Shown in pieces: positions 6,928 to 8,562 of a DNA stretch of 8,562 nt (the stretch's first letter is position 1; each line of letters opens with the position of its first letter). Where the stretch lies: positions 1-8,562 of the forward strand of contig VBHI01000058.1 of NCBI GenBank assembly GCA_005881495.1. Reading direction: 5' to 3'. The DNA comes from Chloroflexota bacterium. Its GTDB lineage: Bacteria; Chloroflexota; Ktedonobacteria; Ktedonobacterales; Ktedonobacteraceae. Made by a program: the position numbers and the translations under genes. The notes below the pieces were generated by a model. The model was not told where the DNA came from. It was given only the letters and a program-made list of their open reading frames with translations, and ran no database searches.

Positions 6928-7848
6928 ATGAGATGGTTGGAATTGACGGTGCGGACGCATCCTGAGGCGGTGGAGTCGGTGAGCGAGCTATTGAGCCGCT
7001 ATACGCCGGGGGGCGTTGCCATTGAAGAAGCGATAGAATTGATAGACGAGGGTCAGGATTACAGAGTGTTGGCGGGGGAGCCGGTGCAAGTCCACGCTTA
7101 TCTGCCCCTTGATGGGCAGGAGGAAGAGGCGCGGCAGAGGGTAGCGGAGGGTTTGTGGCATCTTGCCAGCCTGGGAGAGCATTTTGTAGGCGATTTGCAG
7201 ACGCGCGTGGTCAATGAAGAGGACTGGGCGAACGCCTGGAAAGATTATTTTCATGTCACCCATATTGGGAAGCGGCTCGTTATTCGTCCCTCGTGGCGGG
7301 AATATACGCCGGAGGTTGATGAGGTTGTGCTGGAACTTGACCCCGGTATGGCATTTGGTACAGGCTTACACCCTACAACACGCATGTGTCTCGAACAGGT
7401 TGAGAAGCACACAAAGAGCGGGATGCGCGTGCTGGACGTGGGCACCGGTTCCGGCATACTGGCATTAGCTGCCGCGAAATTGGGCGCGGCCAGTGTCGTT
7501 TGCATCGACAACAGCAGCGTCGCTGTGGAGAGTGCTACGGCGAACGCGGCGGTAAATAAGCTGAGCGACAAGATTGCGGTTGTGCTCGGGATACTTGACG
7601 AGGCCGAGGCGGCGCGCATGGCTGGACAGTATGATATGGTGCTGGTGAATATTATTGCGCATATCATCGGCGGAATGGCTCCCCAACTCGCCCAGGCGCT
7701 CACTTCTGGTGGATTGCTGATCGCCAGCGGCATTATTGAGGCGCGCCGTGCTGACGCTGAGCCGGCCCTGCTGGCCGCTGGCCTGGAATTGATCGACCAG
7801 GCGATGATTGATGATTGGATCGTCCTCATTATGCGGAAGCCGGAGTGA
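6928..7848 (+). CDS. prmA: Ribosomal protein L11 methyltransferase
   Basis: PrmA trimethylates amino groups of ribosomal protein L11 using S-adenosylmethionine in the cytoplasm. Numbered from the upstream ATG at 6919, the sequence shows the N-terminal L11-recognition region (WLELTVRTHPEAVESVSELL), then WANAWKDYFHV, DPGMAFGTGLHPTT (141-154), the SAM-binding loop VLDVGTGSGILALAAAKLGA (171-190), the acidic Asp197 and the family motif VNIIAHII (243-250). Length of 306-309 residues is typical. ATG 6928 is preferred because family members begin M-x-W-L-E and AGGA at 6915-6918 sits nine bases before it. ATG 6919 would be only two bases after the acetyltransferase stop. It sits directly before rsmE, a frequent bacterial arrangement. 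Confidence is high in identity and moderate in the start. Confidence 0.95.
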   Translation: MRWLELTVRTHPEAVESVSELLSRYTPGGVAIEEAIELIDEGQDYRVLAGEPVQVHAYLPLDGQEEEARQRVAEGLWHLASLGEHFVGDLQTRVVNEEDWANAWKDYFHVTHIGKRLVIRPSWREYTPEVDEVVLELDPGMAFGTGLHPTTRMCLEQVEKHTKSGMRVLDVGTGSGILALAAAKLGAASVVCIDNSSVAVESATANAAVNKLSDKIAVVLGILDEAEAARMAGQYDMVLVNIIAHIIGGMAPQLAQALTSGGLLIASGIIEARRADAEPALLAAGLELIDQAMIDDWIVLIMRKPE

Positions 7849-7857
7849 GCGAAAGCC

Positions 7858-8562
7858 ATGCACCGCTTTTTTGTCGCCCATCAAGTTTTGGCGCAGGTTC
7901 TACCTGCGCTTTCCCCGCGCACACTCGCAAGGGACAGCTCCTCGGAAGAAACAATGCATGCTGGCATGGAACAGGCACTTTCTGTTGCGCTGCCGGATAA
8001 ACTCGCTCACCAGGTGAGGGACGTGCTTCATTTGGGCGTCGGGGAGCACCTGGTACTGCTCGATAACAGCGGCGCCGAGTTCCTGGCAGCTATCGCAAAG
8101 AGTGGCCGTACGGGGGTAGAAGTAGAGGTGCTCGAACGCCGGAAAGGGAAGAGCGAATCGCCTGTGCGCATTGTTCTGTGCCAGGGATTGCTTAAATCAG
8201 CGCGTTTCGAGTGGATTTTGGAGAAGGGGACCGAATTGGGCGTGTCCGTCTTTGCTCCCATTCTTTGCCGCCGCTCAATGGCTGGCTTAGAGGAGGCGGG
8301 ATTGGCGAAGATACAGCGCTGGCAGCGCATCATCCAGGAAGCAGCAGAACAATGTGGTCGGGCACAGATGCCGGAATTACTGCCAATTCGCCCGCTGCTG
8401 CATGCCCTCAACGATATACCTCAAGGGGCACTGGCTTTGATGCCGTGGGAAGAAGAGCGCGGCAAAAGTCTGCGGGAGAGCCTTGAGGCCTGGGCAAGTA
8501 GGAAGGGCGCGCAATTGACTACGTTACAGCCAGAGCCGATTACGGTGGTATTGTTTATCGGC
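7858..8562 (+). CDS. rsmE: 16S rRNA (uracil1498-N3)-methyltransferase, cut by the window edge
   Basis: RsmE methylates N3 of U1498 in 16S rRNA with S-adenosylmethionine; it is a SPOUT-class knotted enzyme acting on the small ribosomal subunit. The frame is open from ATG 7858 to the last base, giving 235 residues. Seen: MHRFFV at the start, LAHQVRDVLHLGVGE (49-63) in the PUA-like N-terminal domain, IVLCQGLLKSARFEWILEKG (105-124), TELGVSVFAP (125-134), RWQRIIQEAAEQCGR (154-168), and final residues VVLFIG, which begin the SAM-knot motif IGPEGG. About 25 to 40 residues containing the knot remain beyond the edge. The N-terminus has roughly 20-25 extra residues (about 16-42) before the first conserved block compared with E. 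coli RsmE. It starts nine bases after the prmA stop with a weak ribosome site, consistent with translational coupling. Confidence 0.93.
   Translation, partial: MHRFFVAHQVLAQVLPALSPRTLARDSSSEETMHAGMEQALSVALPDKLAHQVRDVLHLGVGEHLVLLDNSGAEFLAAIAKSGRTGVEVEVLERRKGKSESPVRIVLCQGLLKSARFEWILEKGTELGVSVFAPILCRRSMAGLEEAGLAKIQRWQRIIQEAAEQCGRAQMPELLPIRPLLHALNDIPQGALALMPWEEERGKSLRESLEAWASRKGAQLTTLQPEPITVVLFIG

Noticed and set aside
7251..7859. A long open frame of about 200 codons on the minus strand
   Set aside because: It lies wholly across prmA, whose SAM-binding and family motifs are clear; the reverse translation is low-complexity Ser/Ala/Thr-rich and has no recognisable domain.
1..8562. CRISPR arrays, tRNA or rRNA genes, riboswitches
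   Set aside because: No regularly spaced repeats, cloverleaf-like pattern or rRNA segment was seen on reading either strand; no covariance search could be run.

Overview
The window reads as bacterial chromosome in two parts: a left end (about 1-1915) made of mobile-element debris, and a right part (about 1910-8562) of ordinary single-copy genes. The most likely source is a Gram-positive-type or Chloroflexota bacterium, perhaps Ktedonobacteria-like. This rests on the group II intron reverse transcriptase type with an HNH tail, the two-subunit style acyl-CoA mutase, and recalled resemblance to actinobacterial and Chloroflexota proteins. It is an inference; no search was run.

Left part. Positions 1-170 hold, on the minus strand, a piece of a small gene resembling the DUF5372 family. 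It abuts a 5'-truncated group II intron on the plus strand (about 165-1831). The intron open frame (170-1744) begins abruptly inside the first reverse transcriptase block, so the N-terminus and the upstream intron RNA domains are missing here. Catalytic aspartates, maturase domain and HNH zinc-finger residues remain. Domain V of the intron RNA (1681-1715) lies inside the end of this frame, followed by a tail with a domain VI-like hairpin. Next comes what looks like the right end of an IS200/IS605-type (tnpB) element (1832-1913), with a hairpin and an AGTCGTCAC end that overlaps the stop codon of the next gene.

Centre. A 724-residue multi-membrane protein with a spermidine synthase-like (PABS) Rossmann domain runs leftward (4084-1910). 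It is separated by a short divergent promoter region from a rightward four-gene cluster.

Right part. The cluster is an acyl-CoA mutase large subunit (4259-5992), a tandem-domain GNAT acetyltransferase (6038-6916), ribosomal protein L11 methyltransferase prmA (6928-7848) and the 16S rRNA m3U1498 methyltransferase rsmE (7858 to the window edge). Gaps are 45, 11 and 9 bases with no terminator seen, so they are probably co-transcribed. prmA-rsmE is a known pairing for ribosome modification. The mutase is of methylmalonyl-CoA mutase type by fold, but its substrate-specificity residues (Phe and Gln where methylmalonyl-CoA mutase has Tyr and Arg) match isobutyryl-CoA mutase. Its B12-binding partner is not in the window.

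I found no clear undescribed multi-gene system. The points most worth attention are the mutase specificity, the PABS membrane protein lacking the usual catalytic aspartate, and the nested mobile-element scar.
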